DNA of 64,000 bases from Magnolia sinica (lineage: Eukaryota; Streptophyta; Magnoliopsida; Magnoliales; Magnoliaceae): positions 5,518,001 through 5,582,000 of the forward strand of contig NC_080577.1 of the NCBI RefSeq assembly GCF_029962835.1. The letters are read 5' to 3'. Numbering within the stretch: the stretch's first letter is position 1; each line of letters opens with the position of its first letter. Shown here one piece after another: positions 23,032 through 35,852 of this stretch. Under the pieces are notes generated by a model, which worked only from the letters and a program-made list of their open reading frames with translations, searched no databases and was not told the origin of the DNA. The translations under genes were made by a program, and so were the position numbers.

Positions 23032-26000
23032 TCCCCCCTCAAACTAATGCGGGTCATCAACAAGTAATAGTTTGCCAACGAGAAATGAGTGACGTGCAGA
23101 AGTTAGGGACTTGGTGAAAATGTTTGCAATCTGATCATGGGATGCAACATGTGGTAGAGAAATGAGCCCAAACTGAAATTTCTCACGGATAAAGTGACAA
23201 TTAACTTCAATATGCTTCGTCTGTTCATGAAAAACCGGGTTAGAGGCAATCTGAATGGCACTGAGATTATCAACATGGAGTGGAGTAGGATTCTGCACAG
23301 GAATGCCGAAGTCGGAAAGAAGTCCACGTAACCAAACAAGCTCACTACACGCAGCAGACATCGCTCGATACTCGGCTTCTGTGCTTGATTTGGAAACAGT
23401 GGCCTGCTTCTTACACTTCCAAGAGATGAGAGAAGTGCAGAGAAAAACACAGTAGCCAGTGGTAGATCTTCGTGTGAGAGCGCAACCAGCCCAATCAGCA
23501 TCCGAATAAGCACAAAGGTCCAGAGTCGCCGTGGAGGAGAAGAACAGTGATCGATCTAGAGTCCCACGTAGGTACCGTATGATGCGTAACACCGTAGTCA
23601 TATGAAGAGTCCGAGGAGCAGATACAAACTGACTGACGACTTGGACAGCATAGGCAATATCAGGCGAGTCATAGTTAAGTAAACCAGACTCCCAACCAAA
23701 CGACGATATAAGTCAGGCTGTGCAAGTAAATCACCATCGTCACGGCCATAATGAATGTTAAGTTCTAAGGGAGTCTGAACTGTTTTCTGATCTGTCAATG
23801 ATGCCAAAGCGAGAAGATCCTTGGCATATTTACGCTGGCTGACCAGGATCCCACGTTTAGAACGTTAAATTTCAAGCCCAAGAAAGTATGTAAGATGGCC
23901 GAGGTCTTTCATCTTGAAGGAGGATTGCAGAACTTCCTTTAAAGCCGAGATACCAGCAGTATCGCTACCAGTCAGTAGGAGGTTGTCAACATAGACCAGA
24001 ACAATGACAATTCCGTGAGCAGTGATGCGCAAAAATAAGGATGGGTCATGACCACTTTGAGTAAAGCCAGCACCCGTAACAACATCGTGAAAACGTTGGA
24101 ACCATGCCCGAGGTGCCTGTTTGAGGCCGTACAGGGCTTTCTTTAGGCAACATACCTTATTGTCAGGGATTAAGGAGCCAGGAGGAGGTTTCAAATACAC
24201 GGTTTCTTGAAGATCTCCATGAAGAAAGGCATTTTTCACATCCATCTGAGCGAGTGGCCATGAGCGAACAGAAGATATAGCCAGAAGGGTACGAACAGTT
24301 TTCATCTTGGACACGGGAGCGAAAGTCTCATCATAATCAATTCCGTATTCCTGTTTGTATCCCTGAGCGACAAGTCGAGCCTTGTATCGATCCAATGATC
24401 CATCAGACTTGAGTTTGACCGAATAAATCTATTTGCTACAAATTAGCTGTTGGTCAGCAGGTCGAGTGACAATGTCTCACGTATGATTATCTTCCAATGC
24501 TGCAAGTTCTTCTGCCATAACCTTCTTCCAACAATCATGAGTGGCTTCCTGAGAGTATGAAGGAGGAATAGAAACGGTATCCAGAGTAGCATTCATGGCA
24601 GACATAGAGCAAATCAACCGATCAGGCGCTCGATGTTCACGAGCGGAACGACGGATCGAGGTAAGTTCGGGATCAGCAACGGGTACAGTAGGTTCGGGTT
24701 GAGTAATAGGTGGTGGATCTATACGTGGTCGACGTGAGTAAACCTGCAACGGACGAGGGAGAGTACTTGAGGCAAACGGAATTTCTGGAAAGGCAGTTAG
24801 ACCGGGAGAGTTTGGAGTGTGCGGAGGAGGAAGAGATGAATGAAAAGCAATGTGCTTAAGAAAAACAACATGTCGTGAAACCCGAACACGACGAGAAACC
24901 GGATCATAACATCGAAAACCCTTCTGAGTTTCCCCAAATCCCAAGTACATATATTTGACTGATTTTGGAGATAGTTTGTTACGTTCACGTGAAGCCAAGT
25001 GAACATAACAGATACAACCAAAAACACGAAATGTGGAATATGCAGGAGGTAAGCCAGTGAGAACAGAGTAAGGAGATTTACTGTTCAGAACTTTGGTTGG
25101 CATCCGGTTAATCAAGTAGACGGAATGTAACATTGCTTCAGCCTAGAAAGAACAAGGAACACTCATAGCTGTCATCAGGGTGTTGGCAGTTTCAACAATA
25201 TGACGATTTTTTCTTTCAGCCACCTCGTTCTGTTGTGGAGTATCAGAACAGGTGGTTTGATGAATAATTTCATGCCCTTGAAGAAATGTACGAAAATCAG
25301 TTGAGAGATATTCCCCCCCTGAGTCAGAGCGGAGAGTTTGACCTGAAACCCGAAATTGAGTCTTCACCATAGAGTGAAATAACTTGAATTTTTCAAAAAC
25401 CTGTGACTTCGATTGCAGAAAGTAAATCCAAGTGTAACGTGTGAAATCATCAATGAATATAACATAGTATCGTAACCCAGAGAGAGACATAATTGGTGAA
25501 GGACCCCAGACATCCGTATGCACAAGTTCAAACATAGAAGATGATTTTGTAGTACTTAGGGAAAATGGAACACACTTACTTTTTGAAAGACAACAGGAAG
25601 AACAAGAATAATCCAAATCATTTTTATTAAGAGAAATATTCCCTAACATGCCAGACGAAATTAACTGAAGTAACCGATCGGAATGTGGATGACCCAGGCG
25701 AAAGTGTCATAGTTTCCACAATTTATTTACCAAAGAAATATCTGATGAAGAAGGAGAAAAGAAACAACGAGCCGGAGTGACAGATGGATCAAAATCCAGC
25801 ACGTACAGACGACCATGCCGCCTACCCCTCCCAAGTACCTTCCCCGTCGCCAGATCCTGCACAAAACAACAGTTGGGAAGAAATATGACTAAGCAGTTAT
25901 TTGATGTGAGTTGACCAACTGAAATTAAATTGGAGGAGAGGTTAGGGACATGAAACACATCACGAAGGGTGAACTGGCGATGAGCAGAAGGAGAGAAAGT

Positions 26001-27501
26001 CAATGATCCAACAGACTGAATAGGTAGTCTAGTGCCATCCGCAGTAGAAATAGCCTGATTGCCGGTGTAGGGACGAATGTCACGAAGATGGGATACAGCA
26101 CCGATCATATGATTGGAAGCACCCGAATCGAAGAACCATGTAGAAGATGGGGATATACCTGACATACCGGCCGCAGAAAGGGCCTGAACGATTTGCTGGA
26201 GCATCACAGGAGTCAACGGAGATGAAAGACCTTCAGCAGAAACAGTAGATGGAGAATCAGTAACAGTCGGCTCAGAAGAAATAGTGGCAGTAGTAGCAGA
26301 AAGAGCACGACCACGGCCACGGCCACGACCACCACGTCCACGGACAGAAGAAGATGCATATGCACGTGTACGACAGTCTTGAATACCATGACCAGTTCGT
26401 CGACAATAAGCGCACCATTCTTTGCATTGAGCGACAACATGACCCACCTTGTTGCAGCCGCGACAGGTTAAAAGAGAGGAGCCACGTGTTGGTGTAGTGG
26501 TGGACACAGCAAGCACCATATCAGATGATCCCGGAGTCGAGGAAGGAAGTAATAAAACTTTCAGTCGTTGTTCCTCAGGCAATAGATCATTAATAACCGA
26601 ATTCAATGAAGGAGTAGGGCTACGGTTCAAGAGAGCAGCTCGACAATGCTCGAATTCAGGACGCAGTTTCATAAGAAATTGGCGAACTTGCGCACTCTCA
26701 CGCATAGTTTGGAAAATCCTAAAGTCATTAGGAAATATTGGATCCATCAAGGCCATCTCAGTCCAAATTGTGACAATTTTAGAATAAAATAATTGAATAC
26801 TGTCGTCACCCTGAGTAAGATTAACGAGATCCTGTTCCAGACGATATGACCGGGCCGCATTACTTTGTTGATAAATTGTCTGAAGATGGTCCCACATTGC
26901 CTTAGCTGTGCGATGAGGTGTGAGGCCAACAGCAATGGACCGATCGACCGAATCGAGAATCCAAGTAATAATCCGTCCATTGTTCATTTCCCAATCAGCC
27001 AATTTATAGGCATCCGTGAAAGTGGGAATAGTAACAGATCCATCAATTAGTCCCCACAAACCACGACCCTTCAGGAAGTTCTGAAAATGGATGGCCCATA
27101 GTGAATAGTTGGTACCATCAAAACTACACCTTGGGGCCTCTGTACGTGATGAGTTCTTGTCCATTGATCGGAATTAATATAAAGCACGCAAAGAGTTGCA
27201 GCAGAAGAATGTTTTAGGTGTACCGTACAGCCGGAGATATCCAACGGGTAGCAGTATCTGGATCTTGGCGGAATAGGAACAGCAACAGGACCTCTGGATC
27301 TGGAAAATGTAGATCCGGCGACGCAGCAGCAACAGCAACAGATTGTCAACAGATCTGGATGGGAGCAACAGATCTGGATGAGGTTGCTGGAACTTTAAGA
27401 GAACGAGCAACAGATCTGGATGAGGTGACCGGGCGACGCTGGATGAGCAGAGGGGCGACGCTGGACGAGCAGTGGTGGTCGGACGGGTGGTCAGACGGGC
27501 A

Positions 27502-27660
27502 GAGGGTGGTCGGATCTTCAACAGGGGACGGTCGGACGACACAGGGTGGTCGGATCTTCAACAGGGGACGGTCGGACGCGCAGGGGTGGTCGGATCTTCA
27601 ACAGGGGACGGTCGGACGATGCAGGGGTGGTCGAATCTTCAATAGGGGCCGCGGGACGAG
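27502..27660. repeat. Tandem 40-bp repeats in the copia leader
   Basis: About four copies of a GC-rich unit containing GGTGGTCGGATCTTCAAC and GGGGACGGTCGGAC, spaced 40 bases apart, between the 5' LTR and gag. They form a length-variable leader minisatellite inside the element. Confidence 0.8.
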
Positions 27661-27783
27661 CAGCAGATGGCGCTGGACGAGCAGAGGGATGATCGGACGA
27701 CGCAACAGGGGTGGCCGGACGACGCAGGGGTGGTCGGATTTGACAGGTGGTGCCGGATTTGGATCAGTGATGCTTTGATACCA

Positions 27784-27959
27784 TGTAAACCGAGAGGAGC
27801 TGAAAGCTTTTGTGTATTTGAGACAACCCAAAGGGGTTGAATATATAGAGATTACAGTATCTATACAAGGAAAGAAATAAAATCAGAATCATCTACCTAT
27901 GGAAAACCAACTATATAAGGTATGCTAGCTATACAAGGTATATTTCAGTCTGTCTAACA
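27784..27959 (-). repeat. 5' LTR of the copia element
   Basis: A 176-base terminal repeat, followed in element direction by TGGTATCAAAGC (primer site). The AGCTC duplication lies outside at 27960-27964. Confidence 0.92.
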
Positions 27960-28889
27960 AGCTCGTGCTGTAGTGCCAGTGAATGCCAGCTACTTTTGCT
28001 GAAATCTTTACACCAGTACCAAAGAAGATGGCCACTGCAGCCATGGAAAGCCTCTCTCCATGTTGAAGCAGCATTCTAGCATACCATTCAAGAAAGAAAT
28101 GACCATAGGGTGTGTTCCAAGTACCATCATCACTTCGGAAGAAGCTTGTATCTTCTGGAGCGTGCGTCAGGCTATCAGCATCGAGAGGATCCGCATTTCC
28201 CCACTCAGGCATCCCAACATTTTGTGCACAGGCATTCAACGAAGCAATCATGTACCGACATGTGAAAGAAGAAACAAGATCGATGCAAAGCAAGGTGTAG
28301 AAGACATGATTTGAATAAATGAGAATATTAACAAAATAGTTCTTCAATGCACAAGAACAGTAGATTAGTGGACGGGAATCCAAATGCAGACGAATCCACT
28401 TGGCTACCTTATCATAGCACCGAAACTCTCCAATTTCCCACGAGTGCCGCCATGACCAGGACAACTTCTCGGAAGGGCGAGAAGGATATCTCAGTTCACC
28501 AGCAGGACCCATCCCAACTTGAATGCCTTGCAAACTAAAGTAACAATCGCTGGTGAAGCCTACATTTGAAATGGTTTGCAACCCATTTGTGCACCCAAAA
28601 TGCAGAATCTGATGAGTTGACGGATAACATCTTACTGTTATGACCACTCCAAGATACTCTCTGAAAGTGTTTCGAAAATTCATCATAAAATCCAAATAGA
28701 CTTTAATAGGAGATCGACCTCTAAGAATGGGCACTTCAATGCATCCCAGGGATATGTATTCCTGGTTTCTTATTCCAAACCTGTCCAAATGAGCCAAATC
28801 CGGTTCCTTGTCCATCTCTTCAAGCACCCATTGAAGAAGAAGGATCCTTTGATGTAGGAAGTGGAAAGGGGGGGCTGGTGGTTTGTGGA

Positions 28890-30270
28890 ATCCCTCAGTC
28901 CCAATACATCATATCAAAAGATTTCAAAGGAAGAGAAAAAAAAAATGAAGAAAAATCCATAACCCATAAACAACCACTCATGCTTAAGATGGATAAATAA
29001 TGCAGACAAAGAAAAAACAATGATAACATCAAATGGAGAAAGAACTCAAGGCATCATAATTCAATAAACAATCTAAACTCATATGATTGAGGAAATCAAT
29101 AATGCACCAAAAGGTATAGGATAAAAACAATAACAACATTAGCGCATGTTTGGTTGTCACAACTCAAAAAGGATTAAAATTCCACAAAAGGCCTCAACCA
29201 GCAGCCCAGCTCCACATCACCAGGTCTCTTGTCGCTTGCAGTTTGTTTTTAAGTCAGAGTAAAAGCAGAAAATATCAGATTCTTTTCTTTCACAAAAAGA
29301 CGAGACCTGGAGATGTGTAGCCACAGGCCCCAAATTAAAAAATGTTCTAAGCATTTCGACCAATCAAAGGACCTAAAACCTCAGAAGCTACCAAAGATTG
29401 TTTTACTTCTGGTCTCTTTTATTCAATAAACCCTACTATAAATGGTACGGTGTCCCTAGGGAGCACCAAAGAACATTTTCGTGACAGAACAAGCAAAAAG
29501 AAGGAAACAGCAAAACATAAAAGATAAGAACCAACAGGGACGGAGACCCAAGAACAGCACAAAAATTACTAGAAAGAAAGGCAAGGAGTAAACAAAAAAC
29601 AAATACTAAAATGGCAAAATAAATCAACGAGTGCCATAAAGATTCAAGCAAACATTTTCAAAGCAGTGAAGAAAGCGATTCAAAACCACCTGCTCACATT
29701 GGTACAACATTAAGTGATAAAAATTCGGGGGGTGGGTGGGTGGGGTGGGGTGTGCTATTATAGCACGGATGGGTTGGAGGTCAAAACTGGAAACATTATA
29801 ATGGAAAAGGCTAATGCAGCTTACTTGATGGAAGATATTGCTGTGGAGATAATAGTGTAGGTTGCATGTGGCAAAAGCTGGCTATATGAGCAGTCAAAGC
29901 GAACCAGTGGGAGACACAAAAACAACTCTGTAGTGGTGCATATCCCGCAGGATCTCTGTTTGACCTGTTATTTTGCAAGGTTCACCAGGCAGAGATTTTG
30001 AATTTTTCTAAGCATCGGTTTGGAAGACCTAGAGACTTTTACTGAACTCAGTTCTATGGGAGGATAGCAGAGTGATACTATGGACTTGAGAGAAAATTGC
30101 AGTCCTATTAAAAGGCTTATGCATAATGAAGAAATGGGTATGGCAGTGGTTCCATTGCCTTCAATTATGGTGCTGGGATGTAGAGCTTCTAATGATATCG
30201 AGGAAAATTGGGACAATTCATTAGAATATGTGGTAAAATGCAGGCAGAAAAGGTGTCTTCCAGATACCGC
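28890..30270. other. Intron 1 of copy D, conserved part
   Basis: Homologous to 1132-2470 of copy A and to the same part of B. It begins with the empty LINE target site (CCCTCAGTCCCAATACATC near 28885). It contains a G-rich tract at about 29728-29752. No coding sequence is seen. Confidence 0.7.
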
Positions 30271-30379
30271 AGTCTGAGGAAAGATGGGGAATTGGGTGAT
30301 GAACCTCTCTAATGGCAGAATGGTGAGAGAGTTCTACCTCAGGAAGGGATTAGTTAGATGCCAGAGTTGTTGGAGAGTC

Positions 30380-30960
30380 AGGAAGCATCATCATCATCAT
30401 AGCCTTATCCCCACTAATTGGGGTCCACTAGATGAATCCTATTACATCATTCCACTCTACCACTGGCCATAACTTCAGTTATAGACCAAAGGGCTTCAAG
30501 TCTATTCTCACTTACCCCCACCCACATCTTTTTGGACCTTTCCCTTGCCCTTTTAGAGCCTTTAACTTGTACCAATTCACTCCTAATTTGTGTAGTTCTT
30601 AGTCTCTGATGCACATGACCAAACCATCTAAATTCTATGTTCCTTCATATTATCACCTATTGGTGCTACTCCTAAATTCCCTCGAATGCATTCATTTCTA
30701 ATTCTGTCCTTGTTTTGCCACTAATCCAATCTCAACATCCTCATTTCAGCTACACTCATCCTATGAAGTATGAACATGTTGTTCCTTAACAGCCCAGCAT
30801 TTTGCCATAAAGCATGGCAGGTCTTATAGCCATCCCATAAAATTTCCCTTTTGTCGAGGTTCTGTTGAGGTTCATATAATAAATTTGTTGAGGATAATCC
30901 CCCAAGTTTTGCAACCCGACTGCTAATCATGTTAACCACAGAGAAGCTTCAAATTATGAA
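30380..30960 (-). mobile_element. RTE-type LINE 3' fragment
   Basis: The minus strand reads ...MFILHRMSVAEMRMLRLDSGKTR, the conserved C-terminal tail of plant RTE LINEs, followed by a 3' UTR with AATTAGTGGGGATAAGGCT and a terminal (ATG)n repeat at 30387-30400. RTE elements are known to end in short simple repeats rather than poly(A). It is 5'-truncated with several stops, and lies in intron 1 of amylase copy D. Confidence 0.78.
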
Positions 30961-32952
30961 GATGGTGGTAATTCTTGAGATGATGAATATGCAATCTGAC
31001 AAATTGGAAAGTGGAACAGAGAAGTCCAGCAGAAGTAGGTTGTGATTAGATACTTATAACTGCACATTGGTGCTTTGGATGCCATACAAGGCTCTATTCT
31101 AGATACAAGTGCAAGCTTGGTTGATAAGGCAAAGTCCACAATGAGATCAGGGGAAGGAGCAATTTCCAAAAGTTGAAGGGAGGTAACTCAATGTTGTCAG
31201 CAAGGGTTTTGTCCTGTATAAAATCTTAAACATCGACATAATGTGTACACTAGCTTGGCTACAGCTAAGAAATTTGGCCTTTATTCTCCAGATGACAAAC
31301 ACAAAAGGCCCTGAGAAATGCCAAAAAAAAAAGGGACAGAAGGGAGCAATATCATTGGGAATGGAGTAAAGATCAGGTTCTCAGACCTCCTTGCATTGCA
31401 TCCTTTATACAAGCAAATAAACAGATAATTGACCACTATCGCAGAATCACATCCATCACCATCCGTTGTGATATTCAAGACATGCATCAGATTAAGTAAC
31501 TCAAATGTTTCAAGGATGAGTCCAGCAAATTTGCATTGTGTTTCAGCATAAAAATCTCCGGTTCCTTACCATGAAATGCCACTTCACATGAACTAAAAGA
31601 CATTGCACAAAGCTCTTAGCACAAGTCCAATGGGTGCAGCAAGCTACAATAAATAACAAAATGAATCTAGCACTCACAAGCCGGCCATCACCTCTCCACA
31701 CATAGTTCAACAAGCTATCCGACAGGCATCAATGATGGCTGCAAGCAACCCGCTGGCATATGGAACACATTAATCGAAAGGGATGAGTGATCCCACAGCC
31801 ATCTGTTTTTTACACACATCAACAAGGACCATCCCATGGATGCAGCAAGCTAAAACATGAACATAAGTCTTGCATTCACAAGCCTGCTGAGTGCAATCAC
31901 ATCTCCACAGTTGAATAAGCTACCCTACAGGTGTGGATCATAGCTCCAAACAACTCACTGGTATAAGGTCCCACACCTTTCTACCACAAGGGAATGTCCC
32001 ATCTTCTAAGGGACAGCAAATGCCTGGCAATTGCCTTTACTGGTTTGTGCAAAGAATGTATCATTATTCATTATCACATAAAATATCTCATTTTTCAAAC
32101 TTTGTGCAGAAACAATTAAATCATGATTACATACTAATGAGTTCATAAGAATTTTAGGGACAGGGGCCTTATTTGGTTGCTACATATTCTGTCAAAAACT
32201 GATAGGTGTGGAGAGAAGGTGCATCCATTCATTTAAGCACATGCCTAACAGACATTTGTATAAAGGTTAGACAAAGTTCCTCAGAAGAAATAAAGTAACT
32301 ATAGCATTTAGACGGGCCAAAGGCCTCAAGTTTGGAGGTGGAACCTCATGGTCTTTTTGGTTTCCAAGATCTGGAGGTGCTGGTTGTTATGGAAATATGT
32401 GAGGATTCTTCTAGCATCACAAGCCATTTGCTCCTTTTGAGATTCCTCGTTTTGTTGGTTGTTTGAGCAAGCAACAAAAAAGAATCAATTAAAAATCAGA
32501 AAGGAATTGAGCTTCCAATATACAAGGATGGGTGATTAGGGCCCTTTTTCTCATGGATCTAAAGCTACAATATTTATGTCCTTATTGGCTAGGTAAAACA
32601 AAATATTTGACCTGACTCTTCTTGATATTCCTTTTTCTTTGAGCATTTCTAAGTTGTGAAATATCAAATCTGGCGTTGCACCTATAGTTGCATGAAGCAT
32701 GAAGCAAAGCAGCAACAAATTCAGGTGCAGGAGTGGGGAAGCTTCTTCTTCAAAATGCAAACAAATATAAATAAATAGGAAGCAAGAGTGGGAGTGGGAG
32801 CAAGAGTCCAAAGCAGGGAAGCATGGGTGATGCCTAGTTAGAAGGATCTTGCACCTAAGGTTGCACCCAATCAGAGAAAAAAGAAAAAAAAAATGTGGTT
32901 TTGCCCTAAGATTCAAGGATATGAATGTGGCACATGTGGGACTTAATCTTTA
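30961..32952. other. Intron 1 of copy D, unassigned sequence
   Basis: No exon or known element was recognised. It contains an imperfect direct repeat with units at about 31624-31760 and 31833-31965 that share TGCAGCAAGCTA, CTCACAAGCC-like and ATCACCTCTCCACA-like blocks. Confidence 0.5.
31624..31965. repeat. Imperfect tandem repeat, unit about 200 bp
   Basis: Two diverged copies share the ordered blocks GGTGCAGCAAGCTA, CACTCACAAGCC, CACCTCTCCACA and CAAGCTATCC (or close variants). It looks like an old local duplication. Confidence 0.55.
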
Positions 32953-35571
32953 TGCGGAATAGGCCCAAGGATCTGTCTGTGCATGGGACATGGCGAGCAA
33001 GGGTTTAGATAGCGCACCTAGATGAGACGCCACCATGGAAGCCGGATAAGAATACCAGAATTTCTGTAGAGCTTAGGATCTTCCTCTCCTTCACACCCTT
33101 TCTGCAATTCACAAGATGGGACTCGAATTTCTGCCGTGGTGTAGGATCGGGGACCCAGCTCTCTAATATAGAGTTTGTGGAGAGAGAGTTTGAAACCCAT
33201 CACAACTCTCTCTCTCCCACGCTCCACATTGTAGTATCCTAGTTCAGCTCAAACTGCTGTCTGCGTAAGACAGCTATAGCATTCTAGCCCTAGTACGCAG
33301 AGCTGCACAGATAGACTACGCAACGCATCACCTGAAGTGGGGCCCACTAGTCTACTCAATCATCCAGTCCATCTGTATGACAATCCAGACCGTTGATCAG
33401 TGAGGCCCACTAAATAGAGTTCTTACATTCTCCCACTTGGGCCTCATTGAGCAACGTTGATGATAGTCATATAGAATTATTTTGAAAACAAGTTTTGATC
33501 TTTTAAGAAAATATTCAAATGGTTAACCAATGAAAACAGTTGGACAGTATGAGTAATGCTATTCAATCTGGTCCATCAAGATAGTCAGTATCGAAACGCG
33601 GCAGTCATCACAACATTTAATTTAGGCGAAGTGAGTCTAAGCGCGATTACAAATACTTGCAATCTTAACGACATAGATCACGAACTAGGAAATGTGGTAT
33701 AAGGATTACACACTTTAGTGTGATGTTATGTGTCTATCCTTAAGAGGTCTTGAAGCTTTTACATGTCTCTAACGAGACACGACTATAGTTCTACTTACTC
33801 AAAATTTGCGCATATATATAGAGAAGTAGAAATAAATCTTTATATCAAAATCATCCTAACAAACTGTATAAAACGAGATCTCTAAGTGTCTGTGAAAATC
33901 AAAGTACGCTCAACTCCCACTAACTGAAAACATCTGTGGGATCAATGACTCCCATGGATGTTACATGCTCCTGAAATGGCATGATAGGGAGCCCTTTAGT
34001 GAGCGGATCTGCAATCATCTGCTTAGTGTCGATGAATTCCACGGACACTTGATGATTCTGAACCCTTTCTTTTACAACAAGATACTTGATGTCGATGTGC
34101 CTCGACCTTGACGAATGCTTGTTGTTACTAGAGAAGGAAATAGCAGTCGAATTATCGCAAAATATTCTCAATGGTTTCGGGATATGCTCCAGTACCCGCA
34201 AACCTGAGAAGAAACTCTGTAACCATAGTGCCTGATTAGATGCCTCATGGCAGGCAATAAATTCAGCTTCCATAGTGGATGAGACTGTGGTAGATAGTTT
34301 CATGCTTTTCCATGACACAGCTCCTCCCACCATCATGAAGATGTATCCTGAAGTAGACTTCTTAGTATCAACGCAGCCTGCGAAGTCTGCATCTGAATAT
34401 CCGATCAATTCCAATTGATCAGACCTTCTGTATGTGAGTCTGAAGTCTTTCTTTCTCTGAAGATACCATAATGCTTTCTTTGCAGCTATCCAATGTTGCA
34501 TTCCTGGATTAGATAGATATCTTCCCAACATTCCAGTGACAAAGGCAATGTCCGGTCGCGTACAGACTTGAGCATACTGCGTACGGAAATTCTTTCATTC
34601 GATTCTTTTCTAAATCATTCTTTAGACACTGAAATAAACCAAATTTGTCGTCATTCACAATGGGCGACTTTCCTGAAGCACAATTTTGCATGCCATACCT
34701 TTCGAGTACCCTAGTAATATAAGCCCTCTGTGACAAGCTGAGCAGTCCAAGTGTTCTGTCACAGCAAATCTCAATGTCGATGACGTAAGAAGCTTCACCA
34801 AGGTCTTTCATTTGAAACCTTTGAGATAAGAATTTCTTGGTGTCGCTCAACATCCTGGTATCACTGCTAGCTAACAGAATGTCATCAACATACAAAATCA
34901 TCATAACGAACTTACTCCCACTGGTTTTAATGTATATACATTCATCTGCAGTGTTTTCTACAAATCCATATGAAGAAATTACTTCATGAAACTTAAGGTA
35001 TCACTGTCGCGATGCCTGTTTCAACCCATAGATGGACTTCTTAAGTTTGCAAACCAAATGTTCTGAGCCATTAGCTACAAAACCTTTATGCGGAATAGGC
35101 CCACGGATCTGTCTGAGCATGGGACATGGCGAGCAGGGGTTTAGATAGCGTACCTAGATGAGACGCCACCATGGAAGCCGGATAAGAATACCAGAATACC
35201 AGAATTTCTGTAGAGCTTAGGATCTTCCTCTCCTTCACACCCTTTCTGCAATTCACAAGATGGGACTCGAATTTCTGCTGTGGTGTAGGATTGGGGACCC
35301 AGCTCTCTAATATAGAGTTTGTGGAGAGAGAGTTTGAAACCCATCACAACTCTCTCTCTCCCACGCTCCACATTGTAGTATCCTAGTTCAGCTCAAACTG
35401 CTGTCTGCGTAAGACAGCTATAGCATTCTAGCCCTAGTACGCAGAGCTGCACAGATAGACTGCGCAGCGCATCACCTGAAGTGGGGCCCACTGGTCTACT
35501 CAATCATCCAGTCCATCTGTATGACAATCCAAACCGTTGATCAGTGAGGCCCACTAAATAGAGTTCTTACA
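32953..35571 (-). mobile_element. Ty1/copia element, internally deleted
   Basis: LTRs of about 474 bases at 32953-33427 (3') and 35099-35571 (5') begin TGTAAGAACTC and end CCTATTCCGCA on the minus strand. A purine-rich AAGTGGGAGAA precedes the 3' LTR. The inner part keeps only the reverse transcriptase end (YGLKQ-like, ILYVDDILLASSD) and RNase H (DADFAGCVDTKKSTSGY, VSWKSMKLSTTVSSTMEAEF). The 5' LTR abuts this coding part directly, without primer site, gag or integrase. The outer flanks do not match as a duplication. By eye about 11 substitutions separate the LTRs. It is broken and cannot move alone. Confidence 0.88.
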
Positions 35572-35852
35572 GCACATCCCAAGTGGGTTGATAACGTTGT
35601 TATAAAAAATTAAAATTAAAATCACCGAACCCATTATTATGGTTCTTGTAATGGGAATGATCACCTTCCATCATGTTAATAAAACACCTGCTAAGTGACA
35701 GCCATATTTTCAAAATGATGGTCAGTTTCTCAATAATGGCAGAATTATGACTGAATATTTTAAAAAACATAACGGCAGCCACTACAACAGTTGTTAATTC
35801 AGGAACAATCATTTTCAGTTGTGTAATGTAAAGAAATGCCTATTGAATAATG

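Larger units (their letters stand above)
22856..27959 (-). mobile_element. Ty1/copia retrotransposon, nearly full length, in amylase copy D
   Basis: A 5.1-kb element with LTRs of 176 bases at 27784-27959 (5') and 22856-23031 (3'), both TG...CA. It is flanked by the 5-bp duplication AGCTC (22851-22855, 27960-27964). A primer-binding site TGGTATCAAAGC follows the 5' LTR, and a purine tract precedes the 3' LTR. Order on the minus strand is gag with a CCHC zinc knuckle, protease (FDSGASNHM), integrase, reverse transcriptase (YVDN box) and RNase H, the copia order. The short LTR suggests the Ale/Retrofit group (inference). The coding region has about five breaks, so it is a fossil. I count four differences between the LTRs (about 98% identity), so it is fairly young. 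Confidence 0.93.

Noticed and set aside
27502-27660. CRISPR-like regular repeats
   Set aside because: The units are contiguous, with no unique spacers, in a plant retroelement leader.
27218-27778. 186-codon frame antisense to the copia leader
   Set aside because: Low-complexity, produced by the 40-bp GC-rich repeats in the leader; no known protein.
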